A stretch of 64,000 bases of DNA from Paenibacillus_E sp040812395 (GCF_040812395.1 NZ_JBFNXH010000015.1:84783-148782); one strand, 5' to 3'. Shown: positions 29,894-39,118, numbered from the stretch's first letter. Program-made: numbers and translations. Notes: a model not told the origin generated them from the sequence alone.

Positions 29894-30007
29894 CTACGAA
29901 TCCCTTCCTATCAATTTCTATTTGTGACTTAGTGTACCAGATCACCATTTCCGGTTCCCACCACTTTTGTTACGGTGCCCGAGTCGTTTTATGACATTCG
30001 TCGAAAT

Positions 30008-30037
30008 AAAAAAAGCATGGCTTTGTTTGCCACGCTT
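30008..30037 (-). terminator. Terminator of the two-component operon
   Basis: On the - strand: stem AAGCGTGGC / GCCATGCTT, 7-base loop, then TTTTT. Confidence 0.82.
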
Positions 30038-30062
30038 AATTAGATTTCCATCACGTAAAAAA

Positions 30063-31661
30063 TCAAAGTTTTCGATAATCCTGGGGGTTCATTCCGTACA
30101 CCTTCCTGAACATTTTGGAAAAATGGGAGAAGTTAAAATACCCTAATTGCTGCGCTATACGGCTCACATTTAATTCTGTCTGTTCGAGAAGTTCCTTTGC
30201 GCGACTCATCTTCGTTTCTGTCATATAATCTATTAAATTGCCACCTGTTTCTCTTTTGAACAAGCGCGAAAGGTAGGCGGAGTTAAGGCCGACATGCGCT
30301 GCTATGTCTGCCCGGGAAATGTCCGCCTCCACATGATCCCGCATGAATTGGATGGCTTTGATGATGTTCTGGTCATCTTCCTTGCTTACAAACACCGCAC
30401 CGATCACAGTGCTGAATAAATTGACTGCCCAGTTTTTGAGCTGCGCCAAACTGCGGATTTTGGCAGAAGTCCAAAGGGAGAAGTTCGGTATTTGATTCAC
30501 GCCTAATCCTTTTACATGGATAAAATGATAGATGATTTGCAGAACATCATGATAAACCATTTCGATCACTTGATCGTCTACATATGTTGCCTCTTCTAAC
30601 GGATAGAAGGTTTGGTGAATCTTCTCCATGAGTTTGTCCTTGTTCCCGCTATGCAAGTATTCGGCCCATCCGGATACGTTGATATTTACGGGTGTGGATG
30701 CTTGCTGTAATGGCATCGAAAGCTGCGGAAAAAATAAAACGGTTGTTGCCTCCGTTAAATTGGTTCTTTCCATTTGGAGAAGGCTGTCGCATATCGTATG
30801 CACTTCTTGAAGAGGGACAAAATTCCCTATGTAGCATGACAAATGGCAGAAGAAGGAATCCCGGCATGTTTGAATAAAACCTTCCGCAAAACGCTGCCAA
30901 TAGCTGGGTTCTAAAGGGGTCGTATCGGCAGGAGAATAAATCATGACGAACAGCAACCCGTTCTTATCCACGATAACGTGTCCTTGCCGCGTTTCCAAGA
31001 ACACTTCCTCCGCAACCTTTTTAATGGCATATTCCATGATTTCCTGATCTCTGCTATTCAGTTGCTTGAGCCATTCCTCGATGCTGATTAAGATTGGCAG
31101 CACTTGATGCTCCGACGACAATGGAAGCCCTGCATCCCCCAATGCACGTTCCAAAAAATCACCAAAAGAGAGAATTCTCCGCGATAGGAAATCCTGCCAG
31201 AATCGCTCAGCCAAGATTGGCTGCTGCTTGGTCCATAGTGATTTGTACTTTCTGCCTACCTGGTTCAATTGATTCTGTTCTTCCTGTCTTTGGATGTTGC
31301 GCAGCATTTTTGTTACCACCTGTACCAACTCTTCCCCATCGACAGGCTTTAACAAATAATCAAAGCTTCCTAACTGAATGGCCTGCTTGGCATACGTAAA
31401 CTCGGTATGGCAGGTAAGAAATACCGTTTCGGTACTCTGATATCTTTCTTTCACCCACCCGACCAATTCCAAGCCATTCTCGTCCGGCATTTCGATATCG
31501 CAAATCAGGACATCGATCGGATAAGATTGAAAGATTTCCTTCGCTTCCTTGGCATGGTTAGCCATATAAACACGGTCTATGCCCAGGTTATTCCAATCCG
31601 TACCGCTGCGGATACCTTCTGCGGCAAACTTCTCATCGTCTACAATTAACATAGAGAACAC
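30063..31661 (-). CDS. YesN-type response regulator with AraC DNA-binding domain
   Basis: 532 residues. The receiver domain (1-120) has the acidic pair DDE, the phospho-acceptor in LICDIEMPDENGLE and the conserved Lys in DYLLKPVDG. A poorly conserved middle region follows. The C-terminal 100 residues hold two helix-turn-helix motifs of the AraC type (AHVGLNSAYLSRLFKRETG, then AQQLGYFNFSHFSKMFRK). The start is the GTG at 31661, nine bases after AAGGAGG, which lies within the end of the kinase gene. Likely activator of the neighbouring sugar importer. Confidence 0.93.
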   Translation of the reverse strand: MFSMLIVDDEKFAAEGIRSGTDWNNLGIDRVYMANHAKEAKEIFQSYPIDVLICDIEMPDENGLELVGWVKERYQSTETVFLTCHTEFTYAKQAIQLGSFDYLLKPVDGEELVQVVTKMLRNIQRQEEQNQLNQVGRKYKSLWTKQQPILAERFWQDFLSRRILSFGDFLERALGDAGLPLSSEHQVLPILISIEEWLKQLNSRDQEIMEYAIKKVAEEVFLETRQGHVIVDKNGLLFVMIYSPADTTPLEPSYWQRFAEGFIQTCRDSFFCHLSCYIGNFVPLQEVHTICDSLLQMERTNLTEATTVLFFPQLSMPLQQASTPVNINVSGWAEYLHSGNKDKLMEKIHQTFYPLEEATYVDDQVIEMVYHDVLQIIYHFIHVKGLGVNQIPNFSLWTSAKIRSLAQLKNWAVNLFSTVIGAVFVSKEDDQNIIKAIQFMRDHVEADISRADIAAHVGLNSAYLSRLFKRETGGNLIDYMTETKMSRAKELLEQTELNVSRIAQQLGYFNFSHFSKMFRKVYGMNPQDYRKL

Positions 31662-31662
31662 T

Positions 31663-33414
31663 TCAATTACCTCCTTCCCGATGATGAGATGGCAGCAAGA
31701 TCGTCACCATTGCCCCACGCGGCACGACATTGGCAAAGCGGATTTCCGTTTGTCCTTCTCCGTACCGCATAATCAATCGTTTTTTCACATTAGATATGCC
31801 GATATGATTATCTTCTTTAACAGGAGCATAGGTGCCAAGCTCAGCCAAATGCTCTTCCGTAAATCCATTTCCATTATCACGAATCTCGATTTGTATCCTT
31901 CCGGAGTCATCCAAGGCATTCTTTACGGCGACTTGGAGGGAAAATGGATGATCTTTAACGCTAAAACCATGAATCATTGCATTTTCCACGAACGGTTGAA
32001 CGATCAATGGCGGAATATGCATGTGTTCCCAATGACCCGAAATTTGTATATCAAAATGGAAGGAATCCTGGTACCGCATTTTTTGAATCTCCAGATAATT
32101 TCGGATGTGGGCCAATTCCTGTTCAATTGTGATCGTGTCACGTTTACTCGTCATCAGGAAGCGGAAGTACTGAACTAAATGATGAACCGTCTTTTTTACC
32201 AAATCATATCGTTTCATATCGGCCAGCTGGAAAATAATATTCAAAGTATTTAAGAAAAAATGCGGGTTGATTTGCGCTTGAAGATGCTTCAGTTCCGATT
32301 TTTGGGCCCGCAGCCGTTCTTCATAGACATTGATTTGCAGATGAGTGATTTCATCAACCATCGTGTTGAAACTTTGATGAATGATAGAAAAGTCCGTTGA
32401 TGTTGTCTCCGGAAGCCTTGCGTTCATATCCCCCATTTTGATCTTCCGAATGACACTGAGCAGTTGATAAATTGGCGTCAACAGCAGCTTACGTATAAGG
32501 AAAAGATATAAAAGAAGAATGCCGAGGACCAGGACAGGCAATATATAAATAACGGCTTGGAAATATGGAAGCCCTTTCAATAAATTGGCATTGGGAAGGA
32601 TTACGGCCAGTCTCAAGGGAACTTTCTGGGAAAGCTGATTGACAATTAAAATTTGATCCTGTCCTTTTCCCACAGAGAAAGGCTCGTCTGGCAAATGGTC
32701 ATCTGTCGGAAGCTGCTGGAAGGTATGCCCAGGCACCTCTCTATCGGAGAGAATTTTGCCATCAACAGAGGTAAAAACCATTTCACCATCCTTCCCAAGA
32801 TCAAGATTGGAAAGCGGTGCTTTCAAACTATTGACGTTAATCAGCGCACCGATATATGCATCGTTTTGGATATCGGCGTCAATCAAACGATACAAATAAT
32901 ATTGGTCACCGATTTGAATGACATTCCATTTGTATAAATAATCTTTGATCGAGCTCTGCTGCTCCATCATCTGCGTGATTCTTTGCGTGATGATGTTAGC
33001 ATAACGGCTTGATGCTCCTTGAGTTGCTGTAGTCACTAGCATCTTGTTGGGGACGGAGTAGAGGAAAAACATATCTACGTTATGCAAATAAGTCTGATAG
33101 GAAGAATTTTTCTGATTCAAATCGATTTGGGCAAAATAGTATGTCGAATCGTTCAGGCCGTATGTACCAAGGATGCGGAAATTTTCATCTTGGTTGGCGA
33201 TATATAACATGCTTTTTTCCGTTTTTTCTAGATTATTGTCAATGATTTGAATATTGGAGTTGACAAAATTTTGATAGGATTGGGACACTTGCGATAATAC
33301 GACATGCTTGGCATAATTGCTGACCGTGATAAGAATAATCAGCAGCAGTAGGGTAACGCTAAAAAAAATGCTGATCAGCCGGGAAGAAAGCGATTTTGAT
33401 CTCATGAATGCCAA
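31663..33414 (-). CDS. YesM-type sensor histidine kinase
   Basis: About 583 residues from the TTG at 33414, chosen for GGAGG eight bases upstream; other starts are ATG at 33405 and 33465. A membrane segment near the N-terminus, an extracytoplasmic sensor domain of about 240 residues, a second membrane segment (YILPVLVLGILLLYLFLI), a HAMP domain, then the His_kinase module with QINPHFFLNTLNII (phospho-acceptor His) and ATPase motifs PPLIVQPFVENAMIHG and IRDNGNGF. Its stop is one base before the regulator's start. It presumably senses a sugar outside the cell. Confidence 0.93.
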   Translation of the reverse strand: MAFMRSKSLSSRLISIFFSVTLLLLIILITVSNYAKHVVLSQVSQSYQNFVNSNIQIIDNNLEKTEKSMLYIANQDENFRILGTYGLNDSTYYFAQIDLNQKNSSYQTYLHNVDMFFLYSVPNKMLVTTATQGASSRYANIITQRITQMMEQQSSIKDYLYKWNVIQIGDQYYLYRLIDADIQNDAYIGALINVNSLKAPLSNLDLGKDGEMVFTSVDGKILSDREVPGHTFQQLPTDDHLPDEPFSVGKGQDQILIVNQLSQKVPLRLAVILPNANLLKGLPYFQAVIYILPVLVLGILLLYLFLIRKLLLTPIYQLLSVIRKIKMGDMNARLPETTSTDFSIIHQSFNTMVDEITHLQINVYEERLRAQKSELKHLQAQINPHFFLNTLNIIFQLADMKRYDLVKKTVHHLVQYFRFLMTSKRDTITIEQELAHIRNYLEIQKMRYQDSFHFDIQISGHWEHMHIPPLIVQPFVENAMIHGFSVKDHPFSLQVAVKNALDDSGRIQIEIRDNGNGFTEEHLAELGTYAPVKEDNHIGISNVKKRLIMRYGEGQTEIRFANVVPRGAMVTILLPSHHREGGN

Positions 33415-33606
33415 TAACGAAACCTCCGTTTTCAATATGCGAAATACATTTAGTATAGCATCCAACGAAGATGCTAGCCTAACAATCTGTTACGTTGTAC
33501 GCCAAAGCAAATTGTTGAGGTTTTTGATCATAATGGTTCTACATAAAATGGGGCATTTCCTTCTACGATAGCCTTAAATCATTTGGGTATCATTTAGTTC
33601 CAATAT

Positions 33607-33637
33607 TTGACTTAGAGTGCACTCTAGGGTGTAAGCT
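33607..33637 (+). promoter_or_regulatory. MerR-type promoter and operator
   Basis: TTGACT (-35, 33607-33612) and TAAGCT (-10, 33632-33637) are 19 bp apart, with the perfect dyad TAGAGTGCACTCTA centred in the spacer. The over-long spacer with an internal dyad is the hallmark of MerR-family activation. AdhR/NmlR-type electrophile sensors use sites like this. Confidence 0.72.
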
Positions 33638-33680
33638 TAACTATGAAATATATTTTCGAGTAATCGGAGGCAGCTAAGTG

Positions 33681-34451
33681 ATGAATTCTTCCTATGAAAA
33701 AGGAGTAAAACTTTTCCGAGAAACGGATGAAGCTGGCATCCAGGGCGTCATCCAGGGTCTAAGTGGCATCTCTCCCCATATCAGCAGATATATTATTGAA
33801 ATCTTTGGGCAAATGTTCAGCAATCCGGTTCTCACTTACCGGCAAAGAGAAATGGTGGTTATCTCTGCATTAATTTCATTAGGCGACACGCCCAATCAAC
33901 TGAAGTGGCACTTGAATTTCGGCTTGAAGGTTGGCATCACCCCCAACGAAATCATTGAAATCGCCACGCATTGCATTCCGTTTTGCGGTTTCCCTCGTGC
34001 GTTAAATGCGATCGGCGTTGCGAAGCAACTTTTCGCAGAACAACATATCGAAGTAAACATCCAAGACGAGTTACAGCAATCGGTGGGAGATCGGCGGGAA
34101 AGGGGCCTGGATAAACTCGAGGAAATCGACGGGCAGCATGGCGAGGCGGTGATTGATTCGCTTTCCGAGATAGCTCCTGTACTCGCGGAACAACTGATCG
34201 AATTCGCGTTTGGAGAGGTTTACAGCCGTTCAGGATTGGATGCTAAGCATCGTCAGCTTGTCACGCTAGGAGCCTTAACAGCTCAAGGTGGATGCGAGCC
34301 GCAGTTGAACGTTCACCTCAACGCGGCAATACGTGTAGGCTTAACGAAACAAGAAGCGGTTGAAGCCTTGCTTCAATGTTCCCCGTACACGGGATTCCCC
34401 AAAGTGCTGAACGCGATCAACGTCGCGAAAAAGCTTTATTTGCCGCTGTAA
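33681..34451 (+). CDS. Carboxymuconolactone decarboxylase-family protein, duplicated domain
   Basis: 256 residues made of two CMD domains, about 20-115 and 150-255. Matching helices are REMVVISALISLGDTPNQLKWH and RQLVTLGALTAQGGCEPQLNVH, and each half ends with GFPxxLNAI (HCIPFCGFPRALNAI, QCSPYTGFPKVLNAI). The AhpD-type CxxC pair is absent, so alkylhydroperoxidase activity is unlikely. In Bacillus subtilis a relative (yraC) belongs to the AdhR aldehyde-stress regulon, and a MerR-type promoter precedes this gene too. The start is the ATG at 33681 with CGGAGG upstream; a GTG directly precedes it. Confidence 0.87.
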   Translation: MNSSYEKGVKLFRETDEAGIQGVIQGLSGISPHISRYIIEIFGQMFSNPVLTYRQREMVVISALISLGDTPNQLKWHLNFGLKVGITPNEIIEIATHCIPFCGFPRALNAIGVAKQLFAEQHIEVNIQDELQQSVGDRRERGLDKLEEIDGQHGEAVIDSLSEIAPVLAEQLIEFAFGEVYSRSGLDAKHRQLVTLGALTAQGGCEPQLNVHLNAAIRVGLTKQEAVEALLQCSPYTGFPKVLNAINVAKKLYLPL

Positions 34452-34932
34452 GCGGAATTCTGGATGAGAGCGTATGAGCAATGCGCAATAACGTTAGTGA
34501 GTCCACCCCAGAAGGAGCTCTGTAACCAATAACTCCGCAGAGATTGCGGAACGTTGACGTTGAAAAACGAAACCATTCGCGGAAAAAGCACTACCGCTGC
34601 TTTATTGTGCTAACGTTTCAGCTAGCGTAACAGACTGTTAAAAAACTTCGATCAAATGAATATAACCCGAAAGCATCGGGACAGTCACTCCACTGGGGTG
34701 CTGTCCTTATTTGTTTTTTGGATCCTAAACGATAAACGTCTCTTGGAGGTAACATTTCTCATTAATTTTTAAACTTTTCGAGTACAAAGTGCGAAAGTAT
34801 GCAGGGAAATTTTGGGGTTAATTGAATAATAGAAAGGGGCGTTAAACTACAAAACCTGAAACATAAATGATTTTGATGCTCACCTAAGTTAGAAAAGACC
34901 TTGTAATTGTACTGTCGCGATCTGCATATGAG
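34452..34932. other. Intergenic stretch with a terminator
   Basis: No gene is recognised. A hairpin at 34679-34706 (GGACAGtCAC / GTGCTGTCC) followed by a T-rich run looks like a terminator. No upstream part of the recombinase that follows could be found in any frame, so its 5' two-thirds have been lost. Confidence 0.6.
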
Positions 34933-35277
34933 ATGATTTGTATTTATAAGGAGAAGGAATGTTCTATAATGATTGGCTTTTTCCTGGAGTTGACCGTGAT
35001 CGACCAATCACAGAAAGGTCTATTCAATAAGTATTTGAACGTGTACGTGATGCAGCAGGAATTCGAAAATCGGCGGCCGGCGGCCGTTCACACGCTTCGT
35101 CATTCCTTCGCGACGCATTTGCTTGAAGGTGGAACCGATTTACATTATCTTCAAGAACTTTTTGGTCATGAAAATATCAAAACTGCCAGTGTGAAAGACA
35201 CTCGCCGCATCATGAGTCCACTAGATAGAATCTTCCCCACTAGGGATAATAAACAAGGCACAGATCACTCTCGATAA
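34933..35277 (+). pseudogene. Remnant of an integron-type tyrosine recombinase (C-terminal part)
   Basis: The frame encodes the last quarter of a tyrosine recombinase: VHTLRHSFATHLLEGGTDL contains the HxLRH box with catalytic His and Arg, and LQELFGHENIKTA contains the third-box GH. The segment that should follow, TTxIYTHV with the nucleophilic tyrosine, is missing: the sequence goes from GHENIKTA straight to SVKDTRRIMSPLDRIF, as if about 7-8 codons were deleted. The ending SPLDRIF resembles the C-terminal tail of integron integrases (IntI1 has SPLD). Everything before about 50 residues ahead of the His box is gone. It therefore cannot be catalytic. It reads toward the cassette array; in most described integrons intI is divergent. 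Integron origin is inferred from its position next to the attI-like site. Confidence 0.75.
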
Positions 35278-35299
35278 GGAGTTTAAAACGACATATGTC

Positions 35300-35320
35300 G
35301 CGGATTTTACGTTATCCGAA
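35300..35320 (+). other. Candidate attI core site, left edge of the cassette array
   Basis: GTTATCC at 35311-35317 lies 34 bases after the recombinase stop. It is the exact complement of the left core site GGATAAC of the first attC (36119-36125), which marks G|TTATCC as the start of the first cassette. Its context ACGTTATCCGAAA resembles the right ends of the attC sites (ACGTTATATGAAA). Confidence 0.6.
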
Positions 35321-35379
35321 AGAACCGAAATAACAAATTGAAAGTAACTTCGACGAAGTCAGATTGCTGAGGTGAATTA

Positions 35380-36093
35380 ATGAAGCGATTTACAGTAAAA
35401 ACAAACGGAGTATTAAAGACGTTATTTACTGTGGTGGAATTAAAAAATAATGATTTGAACATTCAATTGCCGGGACAGAAAAAGGTTAGATTACCTAAGG
35501 ATTCATTTCGAGAACTGATAAATACAGAAAATCCCGAAATGTATCAACAATACAGGGACCAACATATTTCCAATCATAATAGCCCACAAAGTTCAGAAAC
35601 AAATACGATAAAAAGAACAATCGAATTAACAGGAACAGAGAAACTGCCTTAATACAATATTACTCCAGGGATAAAGCGGGATAATCTATTTGTTCCAGTA
35701 ATATTTAGAGTGTATGGGGACTTCGCTGATAATGCTTACACATATATCCCCAAGAATAAGTACGCTCATATTGAACTTCCATTTGAATTCAATCCCTCGT
35801 CGGATCAATTGAGATTCATGCTGGTTGTAAGTAGCAGTGAAAGAAAATTTCATTTCGATGTCGAACATCCAAGTAATGTCTATAGTGAAAGGTTTAATAA
35901 TTTCTATATAACAGTTATTTATTCAATATTTAATAGACCTTCTAAACAGCATTCAATAAATATGTATTTAACTACTAAGAAAGAACAAGTCAATCCACGA
36001 TGGTGGGAGATATATAATTTATACACACAGTTGAATTCATATTACATAGACCATTATTTTAATCAAGTAGAGGATAGTAAGAACATTTTGTGA
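35380..36093 (+). pseudogene. Cassette 1 gene, unknown protein interrupted by an in-frame stop
   Basis: One reading frame of 238 codons, broken only by TAA at 35650-35652. The first part (90 residues, MKRFTVKTNGVLKTLF to TGTEKLP) starts at an ATG after GAGGTGA. After the stop the same frame continues without interruption (YNITPGIKRDNLFVPV...) to 36093 and ends DHYFNQVEDSKNIL. A single nonsense mutation, for example CAA to TAA, would explain it; alternatively the 90-residue product and a GTG-started 127-residue product (35710) are both made. No family recognised. Strongly AT-rich, as are all cassettes here. Confidence 0.65.
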
Positions 36094-36118
36094 GTTATTC
36101 AAAGATGCCGGTTCCTTC

Positions 36119-36230
36119 GGATAACACCGTGTTCCCACTGCGGCTCCTACGGAGCCTTGGTCTGCAAGAGGGATTTCGAAGAAGTCGGGTTTTAAGTCGG
36201 TGAGGCGTCGGGAACATAACAACGTTATAT
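36119..36230 (+). repeat. attC site 1
   Basis: Left core GGATAAC, right core GTTATAT, inner arms ACCGTGTTCCC and GGGAACAT. At 112 bp it is the shortest full site and lacks part of the inner hairpin. It shares CTTGGTCTGC and ATTTCGAAGAAG with the other sites. Confidence 0.78.
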
Positions 36231-36325
36231 GAAATCAGCCAAGAACTAGTATATGAAAGCATTTCGGAAAGGGGGAAAGAAAAATCTTAAAAATCTATTT
36301 AGCAATAAAGAATCGGTTTTATAGG

Positions 36326-36574
36326 ATGTTTCCTTCCTTTAAGGATCGGATCAGAATTACTAGTTCATTAATGTCTTTACTCCCAGTCATCATCGTGTTA
36401 AGTCTAGGTGGGCCATTGGAATATCGAGACTATATAGTAATAACGATATGCATGATATTTATATTAGCGTCAGTATTAAGTGCTCTATTGGATAGATTAA
36501 GAGACTATGTATTAAAAAAGCTAGAAACAAGAAAGACAAATAAAGAATATAAGAACGAATTTAAAGATTTGTAA
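36326..36574 (+). CDS. Cassette 2 gene, small membrane protein
   Basis: 82 residues from the ATG at 36326, with two hydrophobic segments (SLMSLLPVIIVLSLGG and DYIVITICMIFILASVLSALL) and a basic C-terminus. There is no ribosome binding site before that ATG. A strong one, AAAGGGGG at 36268-36275, lies 51 bases further up, and the frame is open from an ATC at 36284 at the ideal spacing. So translation may begin there from a non-standard codon, adding 14 residues, or the original start codon has mutated. No family recognised. Confidence 0.6.
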   Translation: MFPSFKDRIRITSSLMSLLPVIIVLSLGGPLEYRDYIVITICMIFILASVLSALLDRLRDYVLKKLETRKTNKEYKNEFKDL

Positions 36575-36650
36575 AAATTATGAAATGAATTAATAATACC
36601 AAGGGAATCATTGAAGGATTCGCTAGTAATTCAAAGAAGTGGCTGACTTC

Positions 36651-36812
36651 ATATAACACCGTATTCACGCTGCGGGCCTGGCGAGCCCTTGGTCTGCCCG
36701 CAGATATTTCGGGGAAGAGGAGTCGGCAGACAACCCTGCACCGACTAAGCGCATCGCGCCCGGCCTAACGGCCTTAAGTCGGTGAGGTTTCGTGAATACA
36801 AGAACGTTATAC
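36651..36812 (+). repeat. attC site 2
   Basis: Left core ATATAAC, right core GTTATAC, inner arms GTATTCACG / CGTGAATAC (perfect 9-bp match). 162 bp. The left core is the exact complement of the start of its own cassette (GTTATAT at 36224). Confidence 0.85.
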
Positions 36813-36858
36813 GCAATTATTGACCAAAAAAATTTAAATAAAATCAGGGGGTATTTCA

Positions 36859-37089
36859 ATGGAGAAAAGAGACCACCACTATATTCCTCAGTTTTATTTA
36901 AGATATTTTACAGATCCTAATGTACCAGCAAAATATAAACCATATCTTTGGGTTATTGATCTAAAAGAGAAAACTTTGAAAAAGAAAGCACCTAATAACA
37001 TAGGTTATATTAAAGGATTCAACGATATAAAAAATGTAAATGGAGATTTAAAGACAATTGTTGAAGATGAAATTGGGGCAAATAATTAA
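36859..37089 (+). CDS. Cassette 3 gene a, DUF4238-like N-terminal fragment
   Basis: 76 residues beginning MEKRDHHYIPQFYLRYF, which matches the characteristic start of DUF4238 proteins (HYxPQFYLRxF). Those are usually about 300 residues, so this is a truncated version. CAGGGGG is seven bases before the ATG. Function of the family is unknown. It shares its cassette with the next gene. Confidence 0.62.
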   Translation: MEKRDHHYIPQFYLRYFTDPNVPAKYKPYLWVIDLKEKTLKKKAPNNIGYIKGFNDIKNVNGDLKTIVEDEIGANN

Positions 37090-37119
37090 TAAAACAAAGT
37101 TAAAGGTGATGATTAAGCT

Positions 37120-37494
37120 ATGGAGTATCATCATTCAAGAATAAAAACAATAAATACTAAAGGAATAGTGTATATCGATCATAGCAATTTGGAGAAGTTT
37201 ATAGATTTTAATGAATGCAGGAAAAACTGGATTACTTATATTAATAACTCAGAAGAATATACGATAAATGATTTAAATGAGAATAATACAGTCTGTGTAG
37301 CATGGAGAGATGCATTTAATAATACACCATATATAGAGTTTTTTATCGAATCCAAGATCAGATTTATATATCCTTACAAGAGAACATTTATTGAATGGGT
37401 AAGAAATTTACATTCAACTAAAGGATACAAACATTTTAGGAAAACATGTATAGAGATAGAGAATAATGGATGGTCGACGTACGATTTAGGATAA
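37120..37494 (+). CDS. Cassette 3 gene b, unknown protein
   Basis: 124 residues, rich in Asn, Ile, Lys and Tyr; contains VCVAWRDAFNNTPYIEFFIES. AAAGGTGATG lies upstream of the ATG. No family recognised, no signal peptide or membrane segment. It starts 30 bases after the DUF4238 fragment, so the two may be co-translated or be remnants of one older operon. Confidence 0.55.
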   Translation: MEYHHSRIKTINTKGIVYIDHSNLEKFIDFNECRKNWITYINNSEEYTINDLNENNTVCVAWRDAFNNTPYIEFFIESKIRFIYPYKRTFIEWVRNLHSTKGYKHFRKTCIEIENNGWSTYDLG

Positions 37495-37531
37495 CTAACT
37501 TTGAAAGTTTTTCGAAGAAGGCCCTAACATC

Positions 37532-37692
37532 ACTTAACACCGTATTCACGCTACGGGCCCACGGCCCTTGGTCTGCCCGAGGCATTTCGAAGAAGAGGAA
37601 TCGGGCAGACAACCCTGCACTGGTTAAGTCCGTCGGACCCGGCGTAACGCGCCTTAAGCCAGTGAGGGTTCGTGAATGCAACAACGTTAGCT
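37532..37692 (+). repeat. attC site 3
   Basis: Left core ACTTAAC, right core GTTAGCT, inner arms GTATTCACG / CGTGAATGC. 161 bp, with inner hairpin arms TTGGTCTGCCCGA and TCGGGCAGACAA. Confidence 0.85.
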
Positions 37693-37758
37693 GAAACATC
37701 CATAAAGTAATATATAAACCATTTACCAAAATTATCATAACTCAAGAAGGTGACTAAC

Positions 37759-38133
37759 TTGAAGTATTTCGAAGAAGCTAAATTTTTGTGGAAAACCTAT
37801 GTCCCAAAACAAGGACAGTCAGAAACGGTTCAAGGTGAATTGATTCGGGCAGTTGAGAAGTTAAGAGACGAATCACAAAGGAACGGAAATGGAAATTGGG
37901 ATGAGTGTTTTGGGATGTTCTGCGATTATATTTATAATGTATTGTTTAATTCTGGAATTTTCACTGAAGCAATTAAACAAAAAATTGTTAATGACATTAA
38001 CAGAATAAGAGACTACGAAAACCCTTATTTAGAAGATGATTTATATGATCGATTAACGGATCGTATAATCGAATGGTACTTTCAAAACCGAGAACCTATT
38101 CAAAAACTATATGACCCAAAACAGTATAGGTAA
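37759..38133 (+). CDS. Cassette 4 gene, unknown soluble protein
   Basis: 124 residues from the TTG at 37759, which AAGAAGGTGA (37744-37753) precedes by five bases; an in-frame GTG at 37750 lies inside that site. The protein is acidic and helical, with ETVQGELIRAVEKLRDE and GNGNWDECFGMFCDYI. It looks like a small globular protein, possibly of an immunity or partner type, but I do not recognise a family. Confidence 0.62.
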   Translation: MKYFEEAKFLWKTYVPKQGQSETVQGELIRAVEKLRDESQRNGNGNWDECFGMFCDYIYNVLFNSGIFTEAIKQKIVNDINRIRDYENPYLEDDLYDRLTDRIIEWYFQNREPIQKLYDPKQYR

Positions 38134-38171
38134 AGATTTTTTGAAGGTGATTCTTAGAAGATGGATGCATC

Positions 38172-38301
38172 AGCTAACACCGTGTTCCCGTTGCGGGGCA
38201 TTCGCCCCTTGGTCTGCCTGAGGGATTTCGAGGAAGAGGAATCAGGCAGACAACCCTGCACCACCTAACCGTGAGGGTTCGTGAATACAACAACGTTAAC
38301 T
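38172..38301 (+). repeat. attC site 4
   Basis: Left core AGCTAAC, right core GTTAACT. The left core is the exact complement of the start of its own cassette (GTTAGCT at 37686). 130 bp, with inner hairpin TTGGTCTGCCTGA / TCAGGCAGACAA. Confidence 0.85.
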
Positions 38302-38379
38302 GAAATCTCCGAGTTCTGAACCTTAAATCATCAACTACTTTTTTCAGACTAATATTTCATTTCTATGGAGATGATTTTT

Positions 38380-38916
38380 TTGAATCTATTTATAGTCAGA
38401 CATGGTCAGACAGAATGGAATTATGAGAACCGAGTTTGTGGAATAACTGAGGTCCCGTTAACGAATAGAGGCATAGAACAAGCAAAGGAACTATCAAAAA
38501 TTATAATCGGAAAGAAAATAGATATCATAATATCTTCACCGCTGAGTAGAGCAATAAAAACAGCAGAAATAATTTCAAATGTCATTGGTAAAGATCTAAT
38601 CATTGATAACAGACTAATCGAGCAGAACTATGGGGTTTTTGAAGGTGTTTTCCGTGACAATGAACACTTTAAAGAAGCTAAAAAACATTTTCCAAGCAAG
38701 CTTTCAGGTGGTGAATCACTTTTACAAGTAGTACATAGAATTTTTAATTTACTTGAAGAAATCAAAGGGAAATACAGGAATCAGAATGTCTTAATTGTAA
38801 CCCATGGTGGCGTCTGTAGAGTCATTAATGCTTACTTTAATGACCAATTAAACGAAGAGTTTTATAAATTTCATTTAGGGAATTGTGAATTGAGAGAGTA
38901 TCATTTTAATGATTAA
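38380..38916 (+). CDS. Cassette 5 gene, histidine phosphatase (phosphoglycerate mutase fold)
   Basis: 178 residues from the TTG at 38380, five bases after GGAGATGA. It begins LNLFIVRHGQTEWN, with the catalytic RHG (H8), then DIIISSPLSRAIKTAEII, an acidic residue in IEQNYGVFEG and the second catalytic His in VTHGGVCRVI. All core residues of the superfamily are present, so it is probably an active phosphatase on a small phosphorylated metabolite. ATGs at 38365 and 38371 are in frame but overlap the ribosome binding site. Confidence 0.88.
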   Translation: MNLFIVRHGQTEWNYENRVCGITEVPLTNRGIEQAKELSKIIIGKKIDIIISSPLSRAIKTAEIISNVIGKDLIIDNRLIEQNYGVFEGVFRDNEHFKEAKKHFPSKLSGGESLLQVVHRIFNLLEEIKGKYRNQNVLIVTHGGVCRVINAYFNDQLNEEFYKFHLGNCELREYHFND

Positions 38917-38957
38917 TAATTAGGGGGTTGAATGTATTTCAGGAAGTCGGAGAAATC

Positions 38958-39118
38958 AGTTAATACCGTATTCACGCTGCGGGCCTTTCGGCCTTTGGTC
39001 GCCAAGAGGCATTTCGAGGAAGATGATTCAGGCGACAACCCTGGACTGGTTAAGTCCGTCGGACCCGGCGCTATGCGCCTTAAGCCAGTGAGGGTTCGTG
39101 AATACAACAACGTTATAT
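38958..39118 (+). repeat. attC site 5
   Basis: Left core AGTTAAT (a one-base change from AGTTAAC, which would complement its cassette start GTTAACT), right core GTTATAT, inner arms GTATTCACG / CGTGAATAC. 161 bp. Confidence 0.83.
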
